Source: Arion vulgaris (taxonomy: Eukaryota > Mollusca > Gastropoda > Stylommatophora > Arionidae). From it: a stretch of 64,000 nucleotides of DNA. Positions 47,036 through 56,704 of this stretch are shown piece by piece. Below the pieces are notes generated by a model. It saw only the letters and a program-made list of their open reading frames with translations. It searched no databases and was not told the DNA's origin. Each line of letters begins with the position of its first letter. Position 1 is the stretch's first letter. The DNA lies in the NCBI GenBank assembly GCA_020796225.1, contig CM036755.1, positions 85,507,803 to 85,571,802 of the forward strand, given 5' to 3'. A program made the position numbers and the translations under genes.

Positions 47036-47167
47036 ATGTCTGGAACATATTTAAAGCTATTAGTTTCATGTCTGTTGGTGATGTTCATCTCTACAACGTG
47101 GACATACAACTTGGAACCAGCTTACTCTACAGATGATGGACAATCAGATGATCTTGATGTTGACAAG
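47036..47167 (+). CDS. First coding exon of a putative secreted peptide or protein
   Basis: The ATG at 47,036 (context acaaATG) opens a 44-codon exon. After MSGTYLK comes a hydrophobic core (LLVSCLLVMFIS), then TTWTYN, a classic signal peptide with a likely cleavage near residues 21-24. It is followed by an acidic stretch with DDGQSDDLDVDK. The frame meets a consensus donor, AAG then gtaaga, at 47,168. A TATA box lies upstream. This layout (short signal exon, acidic propeptide, phase-0 donor) is common in genes for secreted peptides, but I recognise no family and see no mature peptide or cysteine framework. It is the only candidate host coding exon in the window. Confidence 0.55.
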
Positions 47168-47169
47168 GT

Positions 47170-47660
47170 AAGATATATACATGTAAAACATCATCTACTA
47201 TCCTTCTCTTACACAAACAGATCTGATGATTGATTGATGTAAACATCATGATTACACTTTGATAAATAAATATATGAACATGAGTATGTTTCAGTGTTAG
47301 ACTTTCATCCAGAAAGTTTCATTAATAAACTCATATCTTCTTGACATCAGTTGTACATCATCACAAGAAAGATATATTATTCAATCTGATTCAATGTCGC
47401 ACTGTGATATTATCGAAAATGAAAGTGCTGAGCTCGCGACAAAGTAAATTTGGATCACTAGAATAGATTACTAATATCTTAGCATATTGTGAATGGATAA
47501 CTGTTTGAAAGTTACATGTTGAAATAAGAACAATGAACAAGACATATGTATTAAAACAATGAAGATTGTGCATTAAACATAGTGGTTGTTAATCACACCA
47601 CGATTGTTCTTCAGTAAAATAGCAACGACAAAAAACAATATGTTATTCCAGACATATCTC
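47170..47660. other. Putative intron, left part
   Basis: AT-rich sequence after the consensus donor. No gene or element recognised. Confidence 0.4.
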
Positions 47661-47664
47661 TTCC

Positions 47665-47860
47665 AAATATGTGTGATTCTTGATGCACACACCAAATGTG
47701 TGATTCCTGATGTACATCAAATGTGTGATTCTTGATGTACACCAAATGTGTGCTTGTTGATGTACACCAAATATGTGATTCGTGACTTACACCAAATGTG
47801 TGATTATTGATGTACACTAAATGTGTGATTGTTGATGTCCACACCAAATGTTTAATTCTT
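47665..47860. repeat. Minisatellite, about 28-bp unit
   Basis: About seven copies containing caccaaatgtgtgattcttg followed by atgta. It lies inside the putative intron of the secreted-peptide gene. The minus-strand frame of repeated HTFGV or HIWC peptides is an artefact of the repeat. Confidence 0.9.
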
Positions 47861-47899
47861 GATATATATCAATTCTCATTATACTGTTCATGACAACAG

Positions 47900-48055
47900 G
47901 TGGTGATGCCATTTGGTGACGTAAGAACTACAAAGAAGAACATATCCCAGAAAGAAGATTATTTTATTGTCCTACTTGTTTTCTGTTATTTCAATTCATC
48001 AATATACCACTCTGGGAATGTCCATAGATATTATGATCTCATCATCAACAAATAG
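47900..48055 (+). CDS. Possible second exon of the secreted-peptide gene
   Basis: An acceptor-like gacaacag precedes 47,900, and the phase-0 frame stays open for 51 codons to a TAG at 48,053. It begins VVMPFGDVRTTKK and later has a hydrophobic run and an N-S-S glycosylation-type site. A donor-like gtaaga at 47,921 would instead make a 21-base microexon. The Helitron begins 60 bases beyond the stop, so the true 3' part of the gene may lie elsewhere or be displaced. The exon call is inference from splice signals only. Confidence 0.25.
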   Translation: MVMPFGDVRTTKKNISQKEDYFIVLLVFCYFNSSIYHSGNVHRYYDLIINK

Positions 48056-48664
48056 AGCATCGTCCCGCGGCATACCACGACGTGTCGATGTTAATTAATA
48101 CATGTTTTCGTATAATCTATACTATATTTTCCAAAATCTGTGTGTGTGTCTCACTATACACGCCGTCAGTTTACATCCCCAAATCACCAAAGTTGGCAGA
48201 AACACGCACGAGACCAAAATAAGGTTAACCGTGGAAAGATTTTCGAAATCGGATCAATATTAGTTTTTAAAATAATTTAAAACCAAAGTTTGCTATCCTA
48301 TCCAATTTTTGTTTACAATTTGTCGTAAGTCTTATAGTGTACACATTAATATATACACAAGATTCGATGACGTATATTTTGAAACTATGGAAAACTCGAC
48401 CTCTTTCATAGCATAACAATCGTCATTTGATTGTTCAAACAAGCTGACCTCAATTTACATCAACAATCCACGAAAGTAGATAAAAACTTGCATGCGACTA
48501 AAAATTATATTAACATTGGAAATAATTTCGAAATCGAATTAATATTTAATTTAAAATAAATAAAAACCAATTTATCACAACGTGAACTCTACATTTGATT
48601 GGCAAAACACGTAATTACAAAGTACTGTAGTTTTAAAAATTACAAAAACAATGACAAAATACAG

Positions 48665-48695
48665 CAACGTTTCGACCAACAAGACCTTTATCAAG
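48665..48695 (-). ncRNA. Hammerhead-like motif in PLE left arm
   Basis: On the minus strand: CTTGATAAAGGTC, a TTGTT loop, GGTCGAAACGTTG. This matches the hammerhead layout (CUGAUGA, helix II, GAAA, helix III), with helix II formed by GGUC and GGUC through two G-C and two G-U pairs. The first core box reads TTGATAA rather than CTGATGA. Hammerhead motifs have been described in PLE terminal repeats. With the altered core, cleavage activity is doubtful. Confidence 0.4.
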
Positions 48696-49049
48696 CAATC
48701 GAACAAACAGGAGTGACAAATTACAGTGAAACACAAATGGACGACCAAATACAAACGTATCTAAGGAAAATCTGGAATAAAAACGAATAACGAAAAAAAT
48801 GTAACACAAAAATAACACATAAAAACTAGAAATAGAACGGAAAAGAAACAATGAAACATCTAGTAAATATATAACTTGAATACATGCAACATATACCCAT
48901 ATAGATTACAAAGCATGGGAAGAGAAAGTACTAAGAAGCATAAGAATGTAATACGTTGAGCCCGCGTGGTCGCAAGGTACCATACAAAGAAATCAACCGA
49001 TTCTCCAGAGCAAATCGACTGCGATCATCCGAGGAACATGATGGATGGC

Positions 49050-49695
49050 TGTGACCTGGACATCGTGAGCTCCTAAATGGCCAGTATCATTGAAATGGGT
49101 AGCTACAGGGTCACAGAGCATTGGCGTATGTCGCGCAAGTGTTGGGCGAATCGGTCACTGAGCCTCTTGCCTGTCTCGCCGATATAAGCCTTGTTACAAC
49201 GCTTACAGATAATGGCATAGATAAGATTACGGACTCGCATGTGAACCCATCGTCAATAAGAAACGTGCCTAAAGGAAAGATACAGTACGCGTCTGTATCA
49301 CATAAGCACACGTGTTGCAACGCCGACGGCCACACTGGACAGTGCCAAAATTAGTCTGGATATTGGACTTAAGGCGACTGTGTACTAACATATCCTTAAG
49401 ACTTCTGTCCCGTCTGTAAGCCACCAAAGGATAGTTGGGGAAGACAGAACGGGTCTCAGATCTGATTAAGGATAGACAGATGACGGAATAAAACATTTTT
49501 ACCAGGGAACTATGGAGGGTGGTAAGTTAAGATAAGTTTTACTCTGTCAGAGTTAGTAGTCCTATGCTGGCTGGTAAGGGCCTGCTGGCGAGTGATTTTC
49601 TGAACTCGATGCATAGCCGAGACAAAGCACCCTCTCTGGGTATAGGCGCCTACGAAAGAAATCAAGCATCTCGCGAGCTCTCTCAAGAAAATCAT
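49050..49695 (-). pseudogene. PLE endonuclease part, left arm
   Basis: The minus-strand frames 49,695-49,510 and 49,496-49,269 encode the linker (SAMHRVQKITRQQALTSQH, VKLILTYHP) and the segment before the nuclease: LKDMLVHSRLKSN, then VQCGRRRCNTCAYV, a cysteine cluster typical of PLEs. Further left, out of frame, comes the GIY-YIG nuclease (an IYAI-like segment and YIGETGKRLSDRF). The nuclease would nick target DNA before reverse transcription. No RT motif remains in this arm. Confidence 0.7.
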
Positions 49696-49751
49696 CGTCC
49701 TCGCTACAAAGGCGACGAAGGCGTAAGAGCACCTTTTATCTTGAACACCTA

Positions 49752-50798
49752 GTATGGACTACATATGATGGCCCCCTTCCGTCTGTCTATCACAGATACA
49801 TTGATGACTGTATTGGCATCACTGATATGCCTGAATCCGATTTGTCACGCTTCATTAATTTCATTAATGTTTTCAACCCTTCTATTCGTTTTACTTCTCA
49901 CATCTCCACTACTTGTGTCAACTTTCTTGACATTACTATCACCTAACGCCTATCCGCTATCACTACATCAGTATATTACAAGCTACACAAGTTTCTCTCT
50001 AAACTTCTTCCCATCCCCGGTCTTATCGTGACTCTTTGCCATTCTCGCAGCTCTTACGCCTTCGTCGCCTTTGTAGCGAGGACTATGATTTTCTTGAGAG
50101 AGCTCGCGAGATGCTTGATTTCTTTCGTAGGCGCCTATACCCAGAGAGGGTGCTTGTCTCGGCTATGCATCGAGTTCAGAAAATCACTCGCCAGCAGGCC
50201 CTTACCAGCCAGCATAGGACTACTAACTCTGACAGAGTAAAACTTATCTTAACTTACCACCCCCATAGTTCCCTGGTGAAAAATGTTTTATTCCGTCATC
50301 TGTCTATCTTTAGATCAGATCCTGAGACCCGTTCTGTCTTCCCAACTATCCTTTGGTGGCTTACAGACGGGACAGAAGTCTTGAGGATATGTTAGTACAC
50401 AGTCGCCTTAAGTCCAATATCCAGACTAATTTTGGCACTTTCCAGTGTGCTGTCGGCGTTGCAACACGTGTGCTTATGTGATACAGACGCGTACTGTATC
50501 TTTTCCTTTAGGCACGTTTCTTATTGACGATGGGTTCACATCGAGTCCCTTAATCTTATATATGCCATTATCTGTAAGCGTTGTAACAAGGCTTATATCG
50601 GCGAGACAGGCAAGAGGCTCAGTGACCGATTCTCCAACACTTGCGCGACATACGCCAATGCTCTGTGACCCTGTAGCCACCCATTTCAATGATACTGGCC
50701 ATTTAGGAGCTCACGATGTCCAGGTCACAGCCATCCGATCATGTTCCTCGGATGATCGCAGTCGATTTGCTCTGGAGAATCGGTTGATTTCTTTGTAA
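49752..50798 (+). pseudogene. PLE reverse transcriptase end plus GIY-YIG nuclease, right arm
   Basis: Starts with the RT catalytic block: RYIDDCIG with YIDD at 49,797-49,808, then FINFINVFNPSIRFTSHI and VNFLDITI, a PLE signature. A linker follows (FLERAREMLDFFRRRLYPER; SAMHRVQKI), then RSVFPTILWW, the cysteine cluster CCRRCNTC, and the GIY-YIG domain: IYAI at about 50,558, YIGET at 50,594-50,608, RLSDRF, HFNDTGHLGAHDVQV, and LENRLISL with the catalytic-type Glu. Frames shift at least three times. The N-terminal half of RT is absent, so the copy is dead. Confidence 0.8.
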
Positions 50799-50830
50799 GG
50801 TACCTTGGAACACCGGGATCAACGTATTAC

Positions 50831-50990
50831 ATTCTTATGCTTCTTAGTACTTTCTCTTCCCATGCTTTGTAATCTATATGGGTATATGTTGCATGTATTC
50901 ATGTTATATTCAATTCTTATGCTTCTTAGTACTTTCTCTTCCCATGCTTTGTAATCTATATGGGTATATGTTGCATGTATTCAAGTTATA
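50831..50990. repeat. Tandem duplication of about 77 bp in the PLE right arm
   Basis: attcttatgcttcttagtac, tttctcttcccatgctttg and tatgggtatatgttgcatg occur twice in a row here and once in the left arm. Confidence 0.88.
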
Positions 50991-51163
50991 TATTTGCTAG
51001 ATGTTTCATTGTTTCTTTTCCGTTCAATTTCTTGTTTTTATGTGTGTTTTTTGTGTTACATTTATTTCGTTATTCGTTTTTATTCCAGATTTTCCTTAGA
51101 TACGTTTGTATTTGGTCGTCCATGTGTGTTTCACTTTAATTTGTCACTCCTGTTTGTTCGTTT

Positions 51164-51194
51164 GTTGATAAAGGCCTTGTTGGTCGAAGCTTTG
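51164..51194 (+). ncRNA. Hammerhead-like motif in PLE right arm
   Basis: Same position in the plus arm: GTTGATAAAGGCC, a TTGTT loop, GGTCGAAGCTTTG. Helix II (GGCC with GGUC) pairs fully if one G-U is allowed. The GAAA box has become GAAG, so this copy is further from the active core than the left arm. Confidence 0.38.
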
Positions 51195-51558
51195 CTGTAT
51201 TTTTCATTGTTTTTGTAATTTGTAAAACTAAAGTACTTTGTAATTACGTGTTTTGCCAATCAAATAGTTTTACTGCAGTTCCATATATATATATATACTG
51301 AATACTGTACATTTGCATACATTTACTAAGTTAACCGATACCAAACATTGCGTCATCATTTCATGTGCTCATTTACGCAATGCGCTAAGACCCGCATTGT
51401 CATTTCCTGGACTCAACAGATTGTTCAACAACGGAAAATTTCAATGTCAAAGCTGAAACGTATCTCAGTTTTGAAAATAGATAAATATTAGGTTTGCGTG
51501 TTTGTCAAAATTCCACAGGTCATTTTTATTGTTATTGTTAAACTATTGATTATATGCA

Positions 51559-52076
51559 ATGCCACCTAAGAAAAGAAAACTCTTCAGTCTGTCCAGAATC
51601 GACTGTGAACGAATAGCGGCAAGTAGGTCTGTAGAAAATGTAATGATATCAGAAAATCGGAAGGAAGCTAATAGGTCGAGAATGGCTAATGCTAGAGTTC
51701 AAGAAGACGAGGATGCTGTCATAATTCGACGTGAAGCTAATAGGACACGCATGGCTGATAACCGATCAAATGAGACATGTCAACAAACAGCTGTCCGACT
51801 CGAACAGGACGCCAGACGACAGGCAATAGCACGAGTTGCCAAATGGTCTTTGTTGAAGAATGAAGCATTCAACTACAATAGTAATCGTGAATACGAAAAA
51901 TACCCAATATTTACTATTGGGGGATTGACAGCAGTTTGTCCTCACTGCAAGGCAAAAATAGATTGGTAAAACACCTGGAATGTGTTGCTCTGGAGAAAAG
52001 TCAGTTGCCGGCATTACAAGAACCACCTGAACCATTAAAATCGTTTATGGACGACATAGCTGACTTTAACTTCTTA
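51559..52076 (+). pseudogene. Helitron polyprotein, N-terminal part
   Basis: A 136-aa frame starting MPPKKRKLFS contains two REANRxRMA-type basic repeats. The conserved Helitron N-terminal zinc-binding block follows: WSLLKNEAFNYN, YEKYPIFTIGGLTAVCPHC. After a one-frame shift near 51,966 it continues PGMCCSGEKSQLPAL and PPEPLKSF. These are the usual residues preceding the Rep region in animal Helitron proteins. The LINE inserted at 52,077 cuts the gene within the segment that resumes at 56,705. Confidence 0.75.
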
Positions 52077-52088
52077 CTTTACTTTACT

Positions 52089-53282
52089 TTACTTTTCCGA
52101 TCCAGCAGTCATCTGAGCATTTGCCCTTCGACTTGAGGCCATGGCAGTGAATTTACAGGTCTGTCTGAGTTGTGGTGTGTTAGCATAGAGAGAGTTTTCA
52201 ACATCTGGGTCTGGAGGTAGGTACTTGTGGCGTAGGTCACTGAGTGCAGGGCACTGGAAGAGATGGTGTGTGACAGTTTCTTCTGAATAGTCACACAGTT
52301 GACATTGTGGGGCAATCTTTGGTTGGATGCGGTGTAGGTGAGCATTCAGGGGCACATGTTGTGTCCTAAGGCGGAAAATAATGACTTGTTCTTGTCGTGT
52401 GAGGTCATTTATAGCATCTTTGGGATTTGGAGTGGTCATGTGTTTAAAGAGGGCTCTGCCAGTTTTGCCCATTGCCCACTCATTCATCAACTCCTCCTTC
52501 TTGTTACTTCTTATTATTTGTTTAGCAGTCTGCAGAGTTATTGGTCTGTCATGCTGTTGACTATTTGCCCCTGCCTTTGCAAGGATGTCTGCTCTTTCAT
52601 TTCCTTGTATGTTGCTGTGTCCTGGTATCCACTGTAAGGTAAGCTTGACGGCAAAGGTGTTGATGAATGAACTGATGGATAGAGCCAGGAACTGGCACGC
52701 TGGGCTCTCAGGGTTTGCATTTTCTAGTGACTGTAGCACTGACTTACCATCAGTAAAGATAACAGTGTGCTGAGTTTTTCCGGGATGGAGCTGGAATATG
52801 TTTGTAAGATGGTGCACTGAAGCTTCAATGGCAATGGTCTCGGCCTCAAAATTAGAACAGTACTTTCCACATGCATTTTGCAACTCGTCACACGATTTGT
52901 CTGGGTATTCTATTCGTGCACCGTATCCAGCATTAATAGTCCCCTTGAAGGCTGAGCCATCTGTATATACATGTATCCACTCGTCTGGGAAAGATAGTAT
53001 GGTGTTTTGGGCCACCATCCAGAGATCTACTGGGTCTGAGTTCTTCTTGGTGATGTCTTTGGTAAGTGTGGTGTTTATTTTTGAACAGGCGAGACTACAA
53101 TTTGGAGGGACTTCTGTGTGTACAATTTGTGTCTCTTCTGTGTTCTCCGGCATGTGATATTTTTCTTGCAGGCCTAATGCCACATCTAGGATTGTTTTTT
53201 GCTTCAGTCTGTGCTGTGGTCGCCAGTTGTCTACTAATTGTCTGTTAGGGTGGTTTCTACTAAGTCTTTTATATCTTTCCAC
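52089..53282 (-). CDS. I-like LINE RNase H and C-terminal zinc-knuckle-like region
   Basis: A 397-aa open frame, the C-terminal part of the LINE polyprotein in a third frame. RNase H motifs with all four acidic residues: VYTDGSA (D108), [11 protein letters not shown] (E148), IFTDGKSVL (D178), [20 protein letters not shown] (H222, D232). This activity removes RNA from the cDNA hybrid. Near the end, CQLC and then HHLFQC (C327, C330, H339 or H340, C344) form the zinc-knuckle-like motif common after RNase H in I and Jockey-type elements. The first methionine is only the first in the open frame; the natural protein runs in from the RT. Confidence 0.85.
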   Translation of the reverse strand: MERYKRLSRNHPNRQLVDNWRPQHRLKQKTILDVALGLQEKYHMPENTEETQIVHTEVPPNCSLACSKINTTLTKDITKKNSDPVDLWMVAQNTILSFPDEWIHVYTDGSAFKGTINAGYGARIEYPDKSCDELQNACGKYCSNFEAETIAIEASVHHLTNIFQLHPGKTQHTVIFTDGKSVLQSLENANPESPACQFLALSISSFINTFAVKLTLQWIPGHSNIQGNERADILAKAGANSQQHDRPITLQTAKQIIRSNKKEELMNEWAMGKTGRALFKHMTTPNPKDAINDLTRQEQVIIFRLRTQHVPLNAHLHRIQPKIAPQCQLCDYSEETVTHHLFQCPALSDLRHKYLPPDPDVENSLYANTPQLRQTCKFTAMASSRRANAQMTAGSEK

Positions 53283-53565
53283 TGTCTCTACTACTGCTGC
53301 TCCCTACGCATTCGCAAGGGCTCGATGTTTGTATGGATTTCACATGCTGCTGTAGGGGCTGATCTCATACCTCCAGAGATGAAATGTACTGCCTGGCTCT
53401 GTACTTTGTCCAGAGCTTCCTTTGTTGTTTTACTACATGTTGCCTGCAGTGCTAGGTTGCAATCCATTACAGATCGTACATAACCGATGTAGAGTTGCCT
53501 AAGTGTGTTTTTGTTTGCGCCCCATGAGGTACTTGCAAGTCGTTTTAGGAGATTTAGTCTCTTTT

Positions 53566-55435
53566 TTACTTTAACTTCAGGTTTTGGACATGTTTGTTAA
53601 ATGAGAGCTGCCTATCCATCGTCACCCCTAGGTATGTTGGGTTATCTTCTTTCTTTAGAATATTACCATCTAGTGTTAGTGTAATATTTTTCTTTGCCAC
53701 CTTGTTACTCCTGGTGAAAATAGAGTAGGTTGTCTTGGTGTAGTTCACTTTCAATTTCCATGTCTCACAATATTTACTAAGCCTGTCAAGGTCTTCATTT
53801 AGCCGCCTTTCACTGAAGCCAGTGTGATTGCTGGTGTGCCAAAGAACCAGGTCATCAGCATATAATGCTTTTTCTGTCAGTAGCTCTTTGGGCATGTCAT
53901 TCAGAAACAGGAGGAAAAGTGTACAACTTAGTGGGGAGCCCTGGGGTAGACCTTCTTCTTGCACCTGCTTGGAAGAGATGCCATTGTTGATCTTTGTCTG
54001 GATTGTGCGGTCTGTGAGGGATGTTTTCACCCAACGATACATCTTACCATGGATTCCTGTATCTAACATTTTACCCAGCAATCCTTTTCGCCACACTCTG
54101 TCGTATGCTTGTTGCAAGTCAATGAATACAGCAGTAGTGTGTTTTCCCCTTGAACCCATTAATGATCATTTGGCTCAGTCTAAAAATCTGATCATCAGTT
54201 CTCTGTCCTGCTCTAAACCCTGCTTGGCTACTGTTCAGCATCTTGGTGGTTTCGAGCCACCAATATAACCGGTGATTAATCATTCTCTCAGCTAGTTTAC
54301 CTAGGCATGAAGTGAGGGATATTGGCCTATAGCTTTTCACGTCTTCAGATGGTTTTCCTTTCTTCAAGATAGGTGTTATTGTTGCATTCTTCCATGTCTT
54401 AGGCAATGTACCCTCATTCCAAGTTTTATTAATTAGATCTAGGATCACTGCTTTACCAACATTACCAAGGTGGATGAGCATCTCATTGTGTATTTTGTCT
54501 GGACCTGGTGACTTCCGAAGTTTTAGTTTCTTCATTGCTCTAGTGAGCTCAGTTTGTGTGAAGTCGTCCTCAAAGAGTGCAATATTGGCGCTGCAGGCAT
54601 GTTCTTTTATCTTGAGTTCATGTATGCGGTCTTTGTCCTTCGTTGTATGTTTATCTGTTCTGTTAATGGAAGCAAAGTATTTGTTAAATATTTCTGCTTT
54701 CTTTTGATCTTCCACTATTGTTGCTTTATCTGTACTTATAGGCCTGGGGTTGTTTCGACGTTTTTCTCCACACAAATTGCTCAGTAATGACCATGCTTTA
54801 GCCCCATTTCTTCCTACGTCAAGATCTGCTACTGTTTTATGCCATTTTTCTCTTTTGGCCGTATTGACGGTCCGTTTTACTTCCGCATTAGTTCTATTGT
54901 ATAGGATTTGGTTTTCTAGTGTGGGCTTCTCTTCAAAATGTTTCCTCACTTGTTCTCTTTCTTGTACTATTTTGGCAATTGTTTCATTCCAGAATGGTTT
55001 ATAGTTCTTTCTACATCCTCTAGAAATGCAGATGGAGGCTGCTTTCAGCAGAGCTTCTGTGATCACAGAGCAGTAGTGTTCAATTGTTGTATTACACTTT
55101 ATTTCACCTAGAAGTTTATCTGTTGTTTCTTGATACTTTGCCCAATTGGCCTTTTTGAAATTCCAGCGTGCTCTCTGTAGAAATCGTTTGGGAGATGGTG
55201 TCAGTATGGATGTTAGGATAGGTCTGTGGTCACTTCCTAGGCCGTCAAGCACCTCCAAAGTATGTCTTTGGAGGAGGTCAGATGAAAGAATGGTCAAATC
55301 TGGCCTACTTGTTGTGTTGTGTACCCTGTGTAAAAGGGTTGGAGTTGATGTGTTGTCTTGAAGGACTAGTAGATTGCTTGTGTTACACATTTCTTCAATC
55401 GCTTTCCCAGTCTGGTTATATTTTTGTAGCCCCAC
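53566..55435 (-). pseudogene. I-like LINE reverse transcriptase domain
   Basis: Two overlapping frames (55,435-54,119, 438 aa; 54,159-53,566, 197 aa). Motifs: KLRKSPGPDKIHNEML, RPISLTSCLGKLAERMI, SSQAGFRAGQRTDDQIFRL, VFIDLQQAYDRVW (motif A), EGLPQGSPLSCTLFLLFLND (motif B), ALYADDLVLW (motif C, YADD at about 53,851-53,862), LKVNYTKT and YLGVTMD. All catalytic aspartates are kept. One frameshift between motif 3 and motif A is the main defect and could be biological or a sequence error. Confidence 0.88.
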
Positions 55436-55900
55436 TGAGGGGAGTGTCCATTGAAATCTCCAGCAAGGATGAGTCCAGAATACACAGTGTCACTGAGATA
55501 TGGAAAGCTGCAATTGGTACCAGGGGGATTGTACACATTATAGACTGTGTATTTTTTCCCGTCTTGCCAAATTGTTGCTCTCTGTATATCAGACGGTTGA
55601 TGAGATGTGATGTTTGTCACATTCCCCTGGATATCATTTCTTATATAAGTGATGATTCCTCTGCAGTCATTACATTTACAGGTGTAATGTGTGTATCCTG
55701 GAATATGTTGGTCTGTGTTCCGATGGAGGGTTTCCTGTAGCAGTGCTATGTGTATTTTCTTATGGTGTAGCAGGTGTGTTAATTCTAGTTTCTTTGTTGA
55801 CAGACCACAGATATTTAGTTGTAAAATGTTAAAAGAGAACAGGTCTTTGTTTCCAGTTGCTAACTTTTCACCGGTAGCCTGGAGATTTACTACCAGGCGC
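55180..55900 (-). pseudogene. I-like LINE endonuclease domain
   Basis: AP-type endonuclease. Minus-strand frames join ILQLNICGLSTKKLEL, IALLQETLH (catalytic Glu), GIITYIRNDI, VYNVYNPPG, LAGDFNGHSPQWG (Asp-Asn motif), then after a frame change RPDLTILSSD and GLGSDHRPIL (Asp-His, at about 55,226-55,234). All the main motifs are present. The change of frame near 55,400 is the only lesion seen in this domain. The endonuclease feeds directly into the RT. Confidence 0.8.
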
Positions 55901-56704
55901 GGGCCTTGGTAACCGAGGCGACACCTGAGCTCGTATTTTTACATTTAGTTTCTCTGCCATGTTTGCTGGGGAGCCTGTGGCTTTCCTTACCACCCAGGTC
56001 TGTGATCTGCCAACAGCTAGCTCCAACCCTCTGCTTACCAAGGGAATGTTAGTACTTCGTTCCTTCAGCAAAAGGGCAACTGCAGACGAATCTCCACCTG
56101 TCCAACGCGTCGTCCAGGCACGAGCCACTCTGATTCATTCCCCGCCACCGTTGTCTCCTGGCATGCTGTTTCAATTCATAAATAGATTAGAGTGAGATAG
56201 CATCTATGCCACTGTACACAGACAAACGGATCGTCACGTCCTGGATCGTTAGTGTCAGTGCGAAGACGTGCATGTTTTCATGGTCGAGAAGACGTTGATG
56301 CATATCCCTTCCTGAGGTGTCTTCTTTCATTGACCCTAGGTTGTTGCAAGTTTGATTAGAACCAGAGCATCAGCAGAGCACAAACCGACCACAGGGAGTG
56401 TGCAGTAAAGAAGTAGAAGGGAAGACAAGAAAAGGATGTCCTCCTCAAGAGAGAGAGAGGACTGCTATTTACCCATAGCTGGGGGATGGGTTGGTTGCAG
56501 CCAGAGCATGTACCACTCGCCGGTGGGTTCTGCGCTGTCACCTTATGAGGCCCCATCCTGCTCCCCGCCCTTTGGTCTGGCCTTCACCTTCAGTCTGTTC
56601 GGCTTGGTTAGACCTGCCAGTAGTTAGACTCCCGCCGACATAGCCTGAAGGATCATAAAGGCACACAAACCTCCAACCACGATAAGGTAGGCTAATGTGG
56701 AGGG
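55900..56704 (-). other. 5' region of the I-like LINE, ORF1 not identified
   Basis: Minus strand. An 86-aa frame (56,128-55,868) and a 66-aa frame (56,556-56,356) show no gag-like zinc knuckles. The stretch is GC-richer than the host and looks like a 5' untranslated region or a decayed first ORF. Confidence 0.45.

Larger units (their letters stand above)
48593..51265. mobile_element. Penelope-like element, inverted dimer (copy D, best preserved)
   Basis: Two 5'-truncated copies lie head to head. The left arm at 48,593-49,730 is on the minus strand and the right arm at 50,050-51,265 on the plus strand. They are separated by a 319-base single-copy centre that belongs with the plus copy and holds the RT catalytic motif. 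The outermost bases mirror each other (atttgattggcaaaacac and gtgttttgccaatcaaat). The arms differ at several sites, for example gttgggcgaatcgg against gttggagaatcgg. The right arm is about 77 bases longer because of a tandem duplication at about 50,831-50,990. The dimer sits in the 5' noncoding part of the Helitron. No flanking target duplication was identified. Confidence 0.85.
52077..56704 (-). mobile_element. I-like non-LTR retrotransposon (4.6 kb) inserted in the Helitron
   Basis: Minus-strand LINE flanked by the 13-bp target duplication CTTTAACTTCTTA (52,064-52,076 and 56,705-56,717). Its 3' end carries short (AAAGT)n repeats (cttactttactttactttac on the plus strand), as in I-clade elements that end in simple repeats rather than poly-A. 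Order: 5' region with an unclear first ORF (56,700-55,900), endonuclease, reverse transcriptase, RNase H and a C-terminal zinc-knuckle-like motif. Long ORFs remain, broken only by frame changes, so this is a fairly young insertion. Total length suggests a full or nearly full copy. Confidence 0.9.

Noticed and set aside
47611..47847. Repeated HTFGV/HIWC peptide frame
   Set aside because: A product of the 28-bp minisatellite in the putative intron.
48593..51265. PLE palindrome as a pure fold-back sequencing artefact
   Set aside because: The arms differ by several substitutions and by a 77-bp duplication, and similar dimers with other junctions occur at three more loci; an artefact would give identical arms.
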